Source: Agrobacterium arsenijevicii
Lineage (GTDB): Bacteria > Pseudomonadota > Alphaproteobacteria > Rhizobiales > Rhizobiaceae
Length of the DNA: 64,000 nucleotides
Reading direction: 5' to 3'
Assembly (NCBI GenBank): GCA_000949895.1
Contig: JWIT01000004.1
Coordinates: 228,011 to 292,010 of the forward strand
In this document: positions 8,633-16,889 of the stretch, in pieces
How the letters are laid out: each line of letters starts with the position of its first letter
Position numbering within the stretch: position 1 is the stretch's first letter
The notes under the pieces: generated by a model
What the model was told of the DNA's origin: nothing
The model's input: only the letters and a program-made list of their open reading frames with translations
Database searches by the model: none
Made by a program: the position numbers and the translations under genes

Positions 8633-9526
8633 ATGAAAAACCTTGATGAGAATTTTGATGCGATCCTGATAACCGGCCCGACGGCAAGCGGCAAGTCCGC
8701 GCTTGCGCTTCGTTTGGCTCGGGAGCGGAACGGTGTCGTCATCAATGCCGACAGCATGCAGGTTTACGACACGCTGAGGGTGCTGACCGCCCGGCCATCC
8801 GAGGAAGAAATGGAGGGCGTGCCGCATCTGCTCTACGGCCATGTGCCGGCGAGCAGCCTCTATTCCACGGGCGAATGGTTGCGTGAGATTTCGGCCCAGC
8901 TTCCCGATCTGCGCAAGCAAGGGCGTTTTCCCGTTATCGTCGGCGGCACCGGGCTTTATTTCAAGGCGCTGACGGGTGGACTTTCCGATATGCCCGCCAT
9001 TCCCGACGACATACGCGACAGGCTGCGCGCCCGGTTGATCGAAGAAGGGGCGGCGGTCCTTCACGCGGAATTGTCGCAGCGCGATCCCGCGATGGCGCAG
9101 GGGCTGCAGCCGGGGGACGGCCAGCGGATCGTTCGGGCGCTTGAGGTCATCGAGGCGACCGGAAAGTCGATCCTGGATTTCCAAAAGGCCAGTGGCCCGG
9201 TGATCGTCGATCCGGACAGGGCGCAAAAATTCGTCGTCCTGCCGGAAAGGCCGGTGCTGCATGACCGGATCAACCGACGTTTCGAAACCATGATGGAGAG
9301 CGGTGCGGTGGAAGAGGTGAAGGCTCTTCTCGCGCTCGACCTTGCTTCCGACGCCACAGTGATGAAGGCGATCGGTGTTGCCCAGATCGCCGATATGCTG
9401 GCCGGCCGTATGAGCGAGGCGGAGGTGATCGAGAAATCGGCGGCCGCGACCCGACAATATGCCAAGAGGCAGATGACCTGGTTCCGCAACCAGATGGGTG
9501 CGGACTGGGTCCGTATCCAGCCGTAA
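8633..9526 (+). CDS. miaA: tRNA dimethylallyltransferase
   Basis: Adds the isopentenyl group to A37 of tRNAs reading codons that begin with U. 297 residues, P-loop GPTASGKSALAL near the start, NADSMQVY for tRNA/metal contacts, GGTGLYFKAL, and the C-terminal RRQYAKRQ-type helix (TRQYAKRQMTWFRNQ). Two adjacent ATG codons (8630 and 8633) are possible; no ribosome site distinguishes them. The 5-prime end abuts serB with overlapping, oppositely oriented start codons, so the promoter must lie in the serB coding region. Confidence 0.94.
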   Translation: MKNLDENFDAILITGPTASGKSALALRLARERNGVVINADSMQVYDTLRVLTARPSEEEMEGVPHLLYGHVPASSLYSTGEWLREISAQLPDLRKQGRFPVIVGGTGLYFKALTGGLSDMPAIPDDIRDRLRARLIEEGAAVLHAELSQRDPAMAQGLQPGDGQRIVRALEVIEATGKSILDFQKASGPVIVDPDRAQKFVVLPERPVLHDRINRRFETMMESGAVEEVKALLALDLASDATVMKAIGVAQIADMLAGRMSEAEVIEKSAAATRQYAKRQMTWFRNQMGADWVRIQP

Positions 9527-9535
9527 AGGCTGGCG

Positions 9536-11542
9536 TCAATCTTTACGGTAGAGACTGCCGAGTGGTTTTTTCAGCAGGCTTTCCCGCAGTGACGGGCGTG
9601 CGTCGCCGGGGGGCGGGCCATTCTGCGCGTGCATCTGGAAACCGGCCTTGCGCAATTCGTTGATGGCTCCGGTATCCGGCGCGGTTGCGGGGTTTTGCGG
9701 CGCTGGGGTCGTGCGTCCGGGCAGCATGTCGGGGCGGTAAGGTTCGTATCCGTCCGTTGCGGCTGTCCCCAATTCGCGCTTCCAGCGGTCGATGTCGTCC
9801 GCCTCCCTGGGGGCGGGCATCGGTTCCGGCAGATCGGAAAAAGCCGCTTCGACGCTCTGCTGGAAGCCGGTGATGACCGGCTTGGCTGCGGCGCGCATGC
9901 GGGTGACGATGGTGTTCAGATCGACGGTATCGGGCGTTTCGTGAGTCGCGTGGGTAGTTGCGCCATTCGCCTTCGGCAATTTGGCTGTCGATACGCGGTC
10001 GAAGCGCATGCGCATCGGCACGCCCACCGCTTCGCCGAAGGCTATGGCCTCGCCATTGCCGATGGAAGAGAGAAAGCTGGTGGTCGAGGTCGAGGCATTC
10101 GGTACGGCGGACAGAATGATCTTCTGGTCGATCTCGTTCGACAGCCGCATGGCGAAAACGGTCGAGCATTGCGACAGGATGGTCTGGTCCAGCTCGCTTG
10201 GCCGCTGGCTGATGACGCCGAGCGAAATGCCGTATTTGCGGCCTTCCTTGGCGATCTGCGCGATCGATTGCCGGGTCGGGAAAAACCCGCGTTCAGGGTC
10301 GGCCGGAACATAACGGTGCGCTTCTTCGCAGACGACAAGCATATGCAGCGACCCGCGCGCCAGCACCGCCAGTTCGAAGGACATGCGGCAGAGAACGGAG
10401 ACCACCGAGTTCACCACTTCGGAGGGGATGCCGGATAACTGGAAAACCGAAATCGGCTTGCCTTCGCCGGGAATACGGAAGATATGCGCCACCGTCTCCA
10501 GAATGGTGTCGCTGATCGTATTGCTGGAGAACATGAAATTGTAGCGCGTGTCGTTGATGGCCGAGAGGATGCGGCCCTTCAGGGAGCGCAGCGCCGGTTT
10601 TTCGCCACGCCCTTCCAGCCGTCCGATACGCTCGTCGATGAGGGCCAGAAGATCGGCCATGCGGTAAGGCACCGGCGTATCCGGCGTAATCGCGCTTTTG
10701 TCGGATGTGCGGCGAACGGCGGAGCCTTCCGTACCGCGAAACGCCTTTTTCGCCTCCGGGATGAGGTCACGCAGAACATCCATCTCTTCCGGCTCGGGCT
10801 TGCGGCCCCGGAAGATCACTTCCGCGAATTCCTCAAGGCGCATCAGCCAGAAGGGCAGGTCCAGCGTATCGGTATCGATGACTACAGAATGATCGGGAAA
10901 AGCGGCGGCGAATTCATTATGCGGATCGAGAATGAGGACACGCAGCTTCGGATCGGTCTCTATCGCCTTGTTCAGAAGCAGGGAGACCGCGGTGGTTTTA
11001 CCCACGCCGGTCGATCCGACGACGGCGAAATGTTTTGCGAGCATTTGCGGAATGCTGATGGCCGCGCCGATCGTGTCGTCCTGCGTGAGCTTGCCGATGA
11101 CGCAGGTGTCGCGCTTGCCGCCGTCGTAAATCTTGGAAAGGTCGGTCGTGCGGATGCGATGTGCGACCGCGCCTAGATAGGGGTAACGGGAAATGCCGGT
11201 GGAAAAGCGCTCGCTGCCGTCTTCAGTGCGGTAGACCTCGCCGACGAGTTCCACGTCGATCAGCAGCCTGTTCGGCCTGTCTGACGACCAATGTTCTTCG
11301 CCGGTGCGCATCGCGTATACCAGCGCGGCGACCCGGCTCGTGCCCATTTCGATGGAGATCAGGCGCCCGACGGACCAGAGTTGCGAGACATCGGTGGAAC
11401 CAGGTTCCGTTTCTGCGGATATGGTCGCATGAGCGCCGTTGCAGGCAATGACGCGGCCCAGCATGCGGTTTGCCGGCTGTTCGCCTGCTCGCCGTTCGTT
11501 GTCGTCCATTCGGGACGCTTTATGAAACCCGTCGTTATTCAC
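9536..11542 (-). CDS. HerA/DUF87-type ATP-binding protein
   Basis: Predicted HerA/FtsK-superfamily ATPase, a ring-type DNA translocase family. 668 residues. The N-terminal beta-barrel region (about 25-145) is followed by the ATPase core with Walker A GSTGVGKTT at 176-184. Walker B is the hydrophobic LHMLVVCEEAH, and further HerA-like motifs are SQRPSELDQTILSQC and NEIDQ. The last 130 residues are Pro-rich and look disordered. In archaea HerA works with the NurA nuclease, but no nurA-like gene lies nearby, so a role in DNA processing is only inference from family. GTG 11542 is taken as start (GGGA eight bases upstream); ATG 11509 is an alternative without a visible ribosome site. Confidence 0.8.
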   Translation of the reverse strand: MNNDGFHKASRMDDNERRAGEQPANRMLGRVIACNGAHATISAETEPGSTDVSQLWSVGRLISIEMGTSRVAALVYAMRTGEEHWSSDRPNRLLIDVELVGEVYRTEDGSERFSTGISRYPYLGAVAHRIRTTDLSKIYDGGKRDTCVIGKLTQDDTIGAAISIPQMLAKHFAVVGSTGVGKTTAVSLLLNKAIETDPKLRVLILDPHNEFAAAFPDHSVVIDTDTLDLPFWLMRLEEFAEVIFRGRKPEPEEMDVLRDLIPEAKKAFRGTEGSAVRRTSDKSAITPDTPVPYRMADLLALIDERIGRLEGRGEKPALRSLKGRILSAINDTRYNFMFSSNTISDTILETVAHIFRIPGEGKPISVFQLSGIPSEVVNSVVSVLCRMSFELAVLARGSLHMLVVCEEAHRYVPADPERGFFPTRQSIAQIAKEGRKYGISLGVISQRPSELDQTILSQCSTVFAMRLSNEIDQKIILSAVPNASTSTTSFLSSIGNGEAIAFGEAVGVPMRMRFDRVSTAKLPKANGATTHATHETPDTVDLNTIVTRMRAAAKPVITGFQQSVEAAFSDLPEPMPAPREADDIDRWKRELGTAATDGYEPYRPDMLPGRTTPAPQNPATAPDTGAINELRKAGFQMHAQNGPPPGDARPSLRESLLKKPLGSLYRKD

Positions 11543-11711
11543 GTCTTATCCCGTTACATGCGGATGATCGCGGTGGTTCGGGCAGTATCTGCGTCTTCGA
11601 TCATAAAAGATTATATTTAACAACATGTGTACCGTTTACGTTCGAAAATTTCGTCGTAAGGCCACTCCGAGCAATAAAATAAACCGTCGCCGATTTTTTC
11701 CGCAATATGCG

Positions 11712-11740
11712 TTGACGGCTGGGGGTTTTCTGGCTAACAC
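11712..11740 (+). promoter_or_regulatory. Putative ilv promoter
   Basis: TTGACG at 11712-11717, 17-base spacer, TAACAC at 11735-11740. The -35 element is good and the -10 poor by sigma-70 standards. It would start transcription about 11747, directly before the leader peptide ATG at 11749. Confidence 0.5.
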
Positions 11741-11748
11741 TCCGGCCC

Positions 11749-11805
11749 ATGAAAAATCTTAACGTACTTATCGTGGTGGGACGGCGCATGGGCAGGATGG
11801 TGTAA
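11749..11805 (+). CDS. ilv operon leader peptide
   Basis: 18-codon open frame MKNLNVLIVVGRRMGRMV ending TAA. Codons 4-10 encode Leu, Asn, Val, Leu, Ile, Val, Val, a run of the three branched-chain amino acids expected of an attenuation leader for an acetolactate synthase operon. There is no Shine-Dalgarno site, and the putative -10 box ends only eight bases upstream, so the transcript may begin at or next to the AUG (leaderless). The stop codon lies in the loop of a long stem (11784-11830), which places a translating ribosome in a position to control folding. Established knowledge: ribosome stalling at scarce charged tRNA codons controls downstream terminators in amino acid operons. The application here is inferred from this sequence. 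Confidence 0.8.
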   Translation: MKNLNVLIVVGRRMGRMV

Positions 11806-11860
11806 CCATCCGGCGAAAGCACCCATGCGCTGAACGAGGCTCCTTAAGGGGCCTTTTTTT
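11784..11860 (+). promoter_or_regulatory. ilvI attenuator (leader stem plus terminator)
   Basis: Two structures follow the leader codon run. The first is a long stem, GCGCATGGG (11784-11792) with CCCATGCGC (11822-11830), enclosing an inner perfect stem GGATGG/CCATCC (11795-11800 with 11806-11811). The second is an intrinsic terminator, AGGCTCC (11837-11843), loop TTAA, GGGGCCT (11848-11854), one G-U pair, then seven T. I could not find a convincing antiterminator that invades the terminator arm, so the exact switching is unresolved. Confidence 0.75.
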
Positions 11861-11923
11861 ATGTCTTCAAACAGGCCCTCGGGCTCCTCGATATCCAAAG
11901 CCAAAGCGGGATGGAAACAGGCA

Positions 11924-13717
11924 ATGACGGATAAGGACAATACGGAAAACAGCAATCGCATGACTGGTGCGGAGATCGTTCTGCAGGCGCTGAAGGACAA
12001 CGGCGTCGAGCACATCTTCGGTTATCCGGGCGGTGCCGTGCTTCCGATCTACGACGAGATTTTCCAGCAGGAAGACATTCAGCACATTCTCGTGCGTCAC
12101 GAGCAGGGTGCCGGCCATGCTGCCGAAGGTTATGCCCGCTCCACCGGCAAGGTCGGTGTCATGCTCGTCACGTCAGGTCCTGGCGCCACCAATGCGGTAA
12201 CCCCGCTGCAGGATGCGCTGATGGATTCCATTCCGCTCGTCTGCCTCTCCGGCCAGGTTCCGACATCGCTGATCGGCTCTGACGCGTTTCAGGAATGCGA
12301 CACCGTCGGCATCACGCGCCCCTGCACCAAGCACAATTGGCTGGTAAAGGACGTCAACGAGCTGGCGGGCATTATCCATGAGGCCTTCCGCATCGCGCAG
12401 ACGGGCCGCCCCGGTCCGGTTGTCGTTGATATTCCGAAGGACGTCCAGTTTGCCACCGGCACCTACACGCCGCCTTCCGCCGCCATCCAGCAGAAGAGCT
12501 ACAAGCCGACGGTTCAGGGCGACCTCAATGCCATTCACGCCGCCATCGAACTGATGTCCAAGGCGAAAAAGCCCGTCTTCTACACCGGCGGCGGTGTCAT
12601 CAATTCCGGCCCGGCTGCCACAAGGCTGCTGCGCGAGCTGGTGGAGCTGACCGGTTTCCCGATCACCTCGACGCTGATGGGTCTTGGCGCCTATCCGGCT
12701 TCCGGCAAGAACTGGCTCGGCATGCTGGGCATGCACGGTTCCTACGAAGCCAATATGACGATGCATGATTGCGACGTTCTGGTCTGCATCGGCGCGCGTT
12801 TCGACGACCGTATTACCGGACGCCTGAATGCGTTTTCGCCGAATTCCAAGAAGATCCACATCGACATCGATCCGTCCTCGATCAACAAGACCGTGCGTGT
12901 CGACGTGCCGATCATTGGCGACGTCAGCCATGTTCTGGAGGATATGGTTCGCCTGTGGCGTGCCCTGCCGAAGAAGCCGGAAAAAGCGCAGACGGCGGAC
13001 TGGTGGACGCAGATCGAGCGCTGGCGCGCCCGCAACTCTTTTGCCTACAAGAATTCCAAAGATGTCATTATGCCGCAATATGCATTGCAGCGGCTCTATG
13101 AGGCATCGAAGGGACGCGAGACCTTCATCACCACCGAAGTCGGCCAGCACCAGATGTGGGCGGCGCAGTTCTTCGGCTTCGAGGAGCCGAACCACTGGAT
13201 GACCTCGGGCGGTCTCGGCACCATGGGATACGGCCTGCCGGCGGCCATCGGCGTGCAGGTCGCGCATCCGGAAGCGCTGGTCATCGACATTGCCGGTGAC
13301 GCATCGATCCAGATGTGCATTCAGGAAATGTCCTGCGCCATCCAGTACGGTCTGCCGGTGAAGATTTTCATCCTCAACAACCAGTATATGGGCATGGTGC
13401 GGCAGTGGCAGCAGTTGCTGCACGGCAACCGCCTGTCCAACTCCTATACGGAAGCCATGCCTGATTTCGTCAAGCTGGCGGAAGCCTATGGCGCGGTTGG
13501 CATGTATTGCGACGATCCGAAGGAACTGGACGACAAGATCGCCGAGATGATCGCGGTCAATCGACCGGTCATCTTCGATTGCCGCGTCGCCAATCTCGCC
13601 AATTGCTTCCCGATGATCCCATCTGGTAAAGCCCATAACGAGATGCTGTTGCCGGATGAGGCGACGGATGAAGCTGTTGCCAACGCCATCGATGCCAAGG
13701 GCCGTCAGCTAGTCTGA
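11924..13717 (+). CDS. ilvI: Acetolactate synthase large subunit
   Basis: ThDP-dependent acetohydroxyacid synthase catalytic subunit; first shared step of valine, leucine and isoleucine synthesis. With the start at 11924 it has 597 residues. The catalytic glutamate is Glu60 in VRHEQGAGHAAEGYARSTG, and the ThDP/magnesium motif is GDASIQM through NNQYMGMVRQWQQ. The FAD-region motif GARFDDRITG is present. An in-frame ATG at 11861 would add 21 residues but lies at the last T of the attenuator terminator, and those residues do not look like the family. It is therefore less likely, though AAGGGG upstream of it could serve as a ribosome site. ilvH follows 19 bases on. Confidence 0.95.
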   Translation: MTDKDNTENSNRMTGAEIVLQALKDNGVEHIFGYPGGAVLPIYDEIFQQEDIQHILVRHEQGAGHAAEGYARSTGKVGVMLVTSGPGATNAVTPLQDALMDSIPLVCLSGQVPTSLIGSDAFQECDTVGITRPCTKHNWLVKDVNELAGIIHEAFRIAQTGRPGPVVVDIPKDVQFATGTYTPPSAAIQQKSYKPTVQGDLNAIHAAIELMSKAKKPVFYTGGGVINSGPAATRLLRELVELTGFPITSTLMGLGAYPASGKNWLGMLGMHGSYEANMTMHDCDVLVCIGARFDDRITGRLNAFSPNSKKIHIDIDPSSINKTVRVDVPIIGDVSHVLEDMVRLWRALPKKPEKAQTADWWTQIERWRARNSFAYKNSKDVIMPQYALQRLYEASKGRETFITTEVGQHQMWAAQFFGFEEPNHWMTSGGLGTMGYGLPAAIGVQVAHPEALVIDIAGDASIQMCIQEMSCAIQYGLPVKIFILNNQYMGMVRQWQQLLHGNRLSNSYTEAMPDFVKLAEAYGAVGMYCDDPKELDDKIAEMIAVNRPVIFDCRVANLANCFPMIPSGKAHNEMLLPDEATDEAVANAIDAKGRQLV

Positions 13718-13736
13718 GCCGGGAGAGGAAAAGGAC

Positions 13737-14309
13737 ATGAACGCACACCTACAACCCACCGGCTCCGCCTATTTCATCCAGAAGGAAACGGCCGCCGTCG
13801 AAAATCATACGCTGTCGGTTCTCGTCAGCAACGAGCCGGGCGTTCTCGCCCGGGTCATCGGCTTGTTTTCCGGCCGTGGCTACAACATCGAAAGCCTGAC
13901 GGTTTCGGAAACCGAACATGAGGCGCATCTGTCGCGTATCACCATCGTTACGCGCGGCACACCGATCGTACTTGAGCAGATCAAGGCGCAGCTGGAACGC
14001 ATCATTCCGGTGCACCGGGTTCTCGATCTCACCGTTCGCGCCCGCGAACTGGGGCAGGAACGGCCGATCGAGCGTGAAGTGGCGCTCATCAAGGTCGCCG
14101 GTTCGGGTGAGGCCCGCGCCGAGACGCTTCGCCTTGCCGATGCGTTTCAGGCCAAGGTCGTGGACGCGACAGTCGAGCATTTCATCTTCGAAATCACCGG
14201 CAAGTCGTCCAAGATCGACCAGTTCGTGGCCATCATCAAGCCACTCGGCCTGATCGAGATCTGCCGCACCGGCATCGCGGCGATGAACCGCGGTTCGCAG
14301 GGGATGTGA
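13737..14309 (+). CDS. ilvH: Acetolactate synthase small (regulatory) subunit
   Basis: Regulatory subunit that activates the large subunit and confers valine feedback inhibition. 190 residues. An ACT domain at about 22-95 opens HTLSVLVSNEPGVLARVIGLFSGRGYNIESL, the classic effector-binding pattern. The second, C-terminal domain (about 98-170) has KVAGSGEARAETLRLAD and FEITGKSSKID. GGAAAAGG precedes the ATG, and the gene directly follows ilvI, so both share the attenuated transcript. Confidence 0.96.
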   Translation: MNAHLQPTGSAYFIQKETAAVENHTLSVLVSNEPGVLARVIGLFSGRGYNIESLTVSETEHEAHLSRITIVTRGTPIVLEQIKAQLERIIPVHRVLDLTVRARELGQERPIEREVALIKVAGSGEARAETLRLADAFQAKVVDATVEHFIFEITGKSSKIDQFVAIIKPLGLIEICRTGIAAMNRGSQGM

Positions 14310-14344
14310 TCTTCGCACACGAGGCAAATGCCCCGGAATTATGC

Positions 14345-14376
14345 AAGCCCGCGCTACGTCGCGGGCTTGTCGTTTT
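14345..14376. terminator. Terminator between ilvH and the convergent gene
   Basis: Perfect 9-bp stem AAGCCCGCG/CGCGGGCTT (14345-14353 with 14360-14368), loop CTACGT, then GTCGTTTT. It lies 35 bases after ilvH and just beyond the end of the convergent gene; the T-rich side favours the plus strand. Confidence 0.75.
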
Positions 14377-14381
14377 CCCAA

Positions 14382-15518
14382 CTACTGTCCGGTGCGTTTT
14401 CCAAAGGGAATGATGCGTGCGTTTCCGGTCCGACCGGGGTTCTGCGGTGGCTCATCCGCAGGTCGTGTCACGACGAGACGGCCGCCGATACCTTCGGCCA
14501 GCGCCTCGCTTTCGCGCATTTTGCGAAGCTCGGCCCGTGCTTCAGGCGTTGCCGTGCCGATCAGCTGTTCAACGCCGTTGACACCACCCGGAACCGTTAG
14601 CCGGCGTTTGGCATCCTGCGTCGTATAGCCGTGTTCACGGGAGTAGCGAAGGGTTAGTTGGTAGTGATCCGGCAAGTCTTGTCCGGATTTTGCTTCGACA
14701 TGGCGAACCCGGAAGGAAACGGAATCGTCTTCCACCCCGAAGGTGTCGTTATCGGGGATAATATATCCGTTTTTATGGGTAGCAATTTTGATGAAACTCA
14801 GGGCGCCCGCATATAGCTCCGTCCAGGGAACCGGCGCGGCTTCCATGTGGATTTCCCGCCCGATGTAGTCTGCGGCCCCCAAGGTGTGGATACCGATGCA
14901 TTGTTCCGTGGTGCCCCGCGACGGCGTTTCACTGTAAATGCGGGGATGAACCGTCAGTGGGCCTATCGGCTCTTCCACAAATGTCGTGAAACTCTCCGCA
15001 GGAAACACCATGTTGCTCTGCGTCCAGTGGATAAGGCCTGCTTGCGTGTTTGCGCAGATCGTTTCGCAGGCGATCGACAGGACCCTGATCCGCTCGAGAA
15101 ATTCGGCAAGCGAATGGCCAGGCTGGTGCATGCCGATCTGGTTGAACAGGTCCGCAATACCCTTTTCCTGCATTACTCCGCCAAACACACCGTGCTGGAC
15201 ATAGACCAGTATATGGGATTTGTGGCGCCGGATCCGTTCTGCGGCATCGGGCACAAGCATGACGGAGATCGGCGAGCCAAGAGTGGGAGCGAAAACGCCA
15301 TGATCCGCCGGCCGCGCCATGAACTCGATAGCGATCTGGAGATCGTTCGGCCCGAACATCTGCACATAAGCCGGAGATATTGCGGGGCACGTCAGGCCGA
15401 TGCCGAGCCGGTTGAACACGGTCTGGAACTGCTTGACCAGATCCGGCAATGGTGAGGAGGTGATGTTGCCTTCCAAAAGGATGGCTGCTTGCATCTGGTT
15501 GGTATATTTCCCGATCAT
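14382..15518 (-). CDS. Hypothetical protein, possibly DUF4261-like
   Basis: Soluble protein with no signal peptide; 378 residues if the ATG at 15518 (MIGKYTNQMQAAILLEG) is used, about 402 from an upstream start at 15590. I do not recognise it firmly. The segment WTELYAGALSFIKIATHKNGYIIPDNDTFG and the opening hydrophobic block recall DUF4261-type proteins. The tail (last 60 residues) is charged and Pro/Arg-rich, probably disordered. It stands alone, convergent with ilvH. Upstream, about 15560-15660 is markedly more A+T-rich than the surroundings, which may mean a transferred gene or a strong promoter region. Confidence 0.6.
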   Translation of the reverse strand: MIGKYTNQMQAAILLEGNITSSPLPDLVKQFQTVFNRLGIGLTCPAISPAYVQMFGPNDLQIAIEFMARPADHGVFAPTLGSPISVMLVPDAAERIRRHKSHILVYVQHGVFGGVMQEKGIADLFNQIGMHQPGHSLAEFLERIRVLSIACETICANTQAGLIHWTQSNMVFPAESFTTFVEEPIGPLTVHPRIYSETPSRGTTEQCIGIHTLGAADYIGREIHMEAAPVPWTELYAGALSFIKIATHKNGYIIPDNDTFGVEDDSVSFRVRHVEAKSGQDLPDHYQLTLRYSREHGYTTQDAKRRLTVPGGVNGVEQLIGTATPEARAELRKMRESEALAEGIGGRLVVTRPADEPPQNPGRTGNARIIPFGKRTGQ

Positions 15519-15839
15519 AATACCGGTGATCCTGATGAATATGCCAGTATCTTCACGTATACGGGTTGATCTATCGTAAATAGAAATCACGTACTTTAAT
15601 CAATGTCACATTTTTATTTACATGCGATTATGATTATTAGCATGTTTGTGTGCTGATATGCACCCGCGCCCATATTTCGCTCTTTGCGCCTCGATGTTTA
15701 CATTTCAAAGAGCACCCGGTTGGCGATAAAGTTTCTCCAAATCCGATTCCGTCCCGAAAGCTCGATCCGCTGTTGCCAACCGTTCGGCCTGCGGTTTGTC
15801 GTAGCCTTTCTAGCCCGTTTCCATTCGATGGATTTATAT

Positions 15840-15855
15840 TCAACCATATGGTTGA
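15840..15855. promoter_or_regulatory. ArsR-type operator 1
   Basis: Perfect 16-base palindrome TCAACCATATGGTTGA, 32 bases before the ArsR start codon. A related inverted repeat follows at 15877-15896. The 296-base gap from 15591 holds these two sites and otherwise only A+T-rich sequence. Confidence 0.75.
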
Positions 15856-15876
15856 CTTTTCGGGCTGGCAGCCTAT

Positions 15877-15896
15877 ATTCAACAACATGGTTGAAT
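15877..15896. promoter_or_regulatory. ArsR-type operator 2 overlapping the start codon
   Basis: Inverted repeat ATTCAAC (15877-15883) and GTTGAAT (15890-15896) with a six-base centre. The ATG of the ArsR gene (15887-15889) lies in the centre, so bound repressor would cover the translation start. The half-site CAAC/GTTG is shared with operator 1. Confidence 0.7.
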
Positions 15897-16255
15897 TATC
15901 TGTTCCACATCTCGACACTGTCTTTCATGCGCTTGGCGATGCGACGCGGCGCACGATGCTGCGCGATCTATCCCGTGGCGAGCGAACGGTGAGCCAGTTG
16001 GCCGCGCCGTTCGACATATCGCTGGCTGCGGCCTCGAAGCACATCAAGGCGCTGGAAAACGCAGGGCTGATCCGCCGTGAGGTGAGGGGGCGTACCCATG
16101 TCTGCCGCCTTGCGCCGGAACCGTTGGCAGAGGCGCATGAATGGCTGGATTTCTACCGGCAGTTCTGGAACAGCCGCTTCGATATTCTTGAGCAGATGCT
16201 CAGGGAGGATGATCAGGGGAAATCCCCTGCAGATGGAGGAAATGACAATGGCTGA
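15887..16255 (+). CDS. ArsR-family repressor (first ArsR-SRPBCC cassette)
   Basis: Winged-helix ArsR/SmtB-family regulator of 122 residues. It opens with HLDTVFHALGDATRRTMLRDLSRGERTVSQLAAPFDISLAAASKHIKALENAGLIRREVRGR, the complete HTH and wing. There is no CxC metal-binding pair, so it belongs to the metal-independent group usually paired with SRPBCC proteins. The start at 15887 sits inside an operator palindrome and starts the recognisable domain. Its end overlaps the SRPBCC gene by eight bases, so the two are coupled. The two palindromes upstream argue for autoregulation; the signal is unknown. Confidence 0.88.
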   Translation: MVELSVPHLDTVFHALGDATRRTMLRDLSRGERTVSQLAAPFDISLAAASKHIKALENAGLIRREVRGRTHVCRLAPEPLAEAHEWLDFYRQFWNSRFDILEQMLREDDQGKSPADGGNDNG

Positions 16256-16781
16256 TATTGCAATGTCTGACACCTATGGCCAGCTCATCGAACCGGCGAC
16301 CCTGAAGATCGAACGGGTTTTGCCCGGACCGATCGAGCGTGTGTGGGCCTATCTGACACAAAGCGACCTTCGCCGCCGTTGGTTGGCATCCGGTGAAATG
16401 CGGCTTGCGCCCGATGCGCCGTTCGAACTTGTCTGGCGCAACGATGAGCTTTCCGATCCGCCGGGCCGCCGTCCGGAAGGGTTTTCCGAAGAGCACAGGA
16501 TGGCCTCGCGCATCATCACCGTTGTTCCACCGCATCGCCTCGTCTTCACCTGGGGTGAAGGCGCGGAGGTATCGATCGAGCTTCAGGCTCTGGGCAAGGA
16601 AGTGCTTCTGACACTGATCCATCGACGGCTGGCGGAGGACCGTACGACCAAGCTCAATATCAGCGCCGGCTGGCATGCGCATCTCGATATTCTTGCCGCC
16701 CGTCTTCAGGAAAAGGAACCGGGACCTTTCTGGGACACGTGGCTGGGGCTGAAAAAGGAATATGAGCACCGCATACCATAA
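16248..16781 (+). CDS. SRPBCC/AHSA1-domain protein (first cassette)
   Basis: 177-residue protein of the SRPBCC (START-like, Aha1 C-terminal) superfamily, which binds hydrophobic ligands in a helix-grip fold; ligand unknown. Family signs are IERVLPGPIERVWAYLTQSDLRRRWLASGEM at the start, an acidic middle strand, and VVPPHRLVFTWGEG near residue 88. The ATG at 16248 follows GGAGG and overlaps the ArsR stop, so it is expressed with, and presumably controlled by, that repressor. Confidence 0.85.
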   Translation: MADIAMSDTYGQLIEPATLKIERVLPGPIERVWAYLTQSDLRRRWLASGEMRLAPDAPFELVWRNDELSDPPGRRPEGFSEEHRMASRIITVVPPHRLVFTWGEGAEVSIELQALGKEVLLTLIHRRLAEDRTTKLNISAGWHAHLDILAARLQEKEPGPFWDTWLGLKKEYEHRIP

Positions 16782-16806
16782 CTAGGCGCTGCTTGTTTTG
16801 AAGACT

Positions 16807-16830
16807 GACGGCGCGGTTTGCCGCGCCGTC
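16807..16830. terminator. GC-rich hairpin after the SRPBCC gene
   Basis: Perfect 10-bp stem GACGGCGCGG/CCGCGCCGTC with loop TTTG, 26 bases past the stop. There is no T-run on either side, so termination here is possible but unproven. Confidence 0.45.
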
Positions 16831-16889
16831 ATTGGCCGTTGCAGCGGCTCCCCGAGGGTCGGCTTTCAGCGCTCACACTTTGATTCAGC

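Noticed and set aside
12173..13636. 487-codon antisense frame over ilvI
   Set aside because: Shadow of ilvI without start signals or domain pattern.
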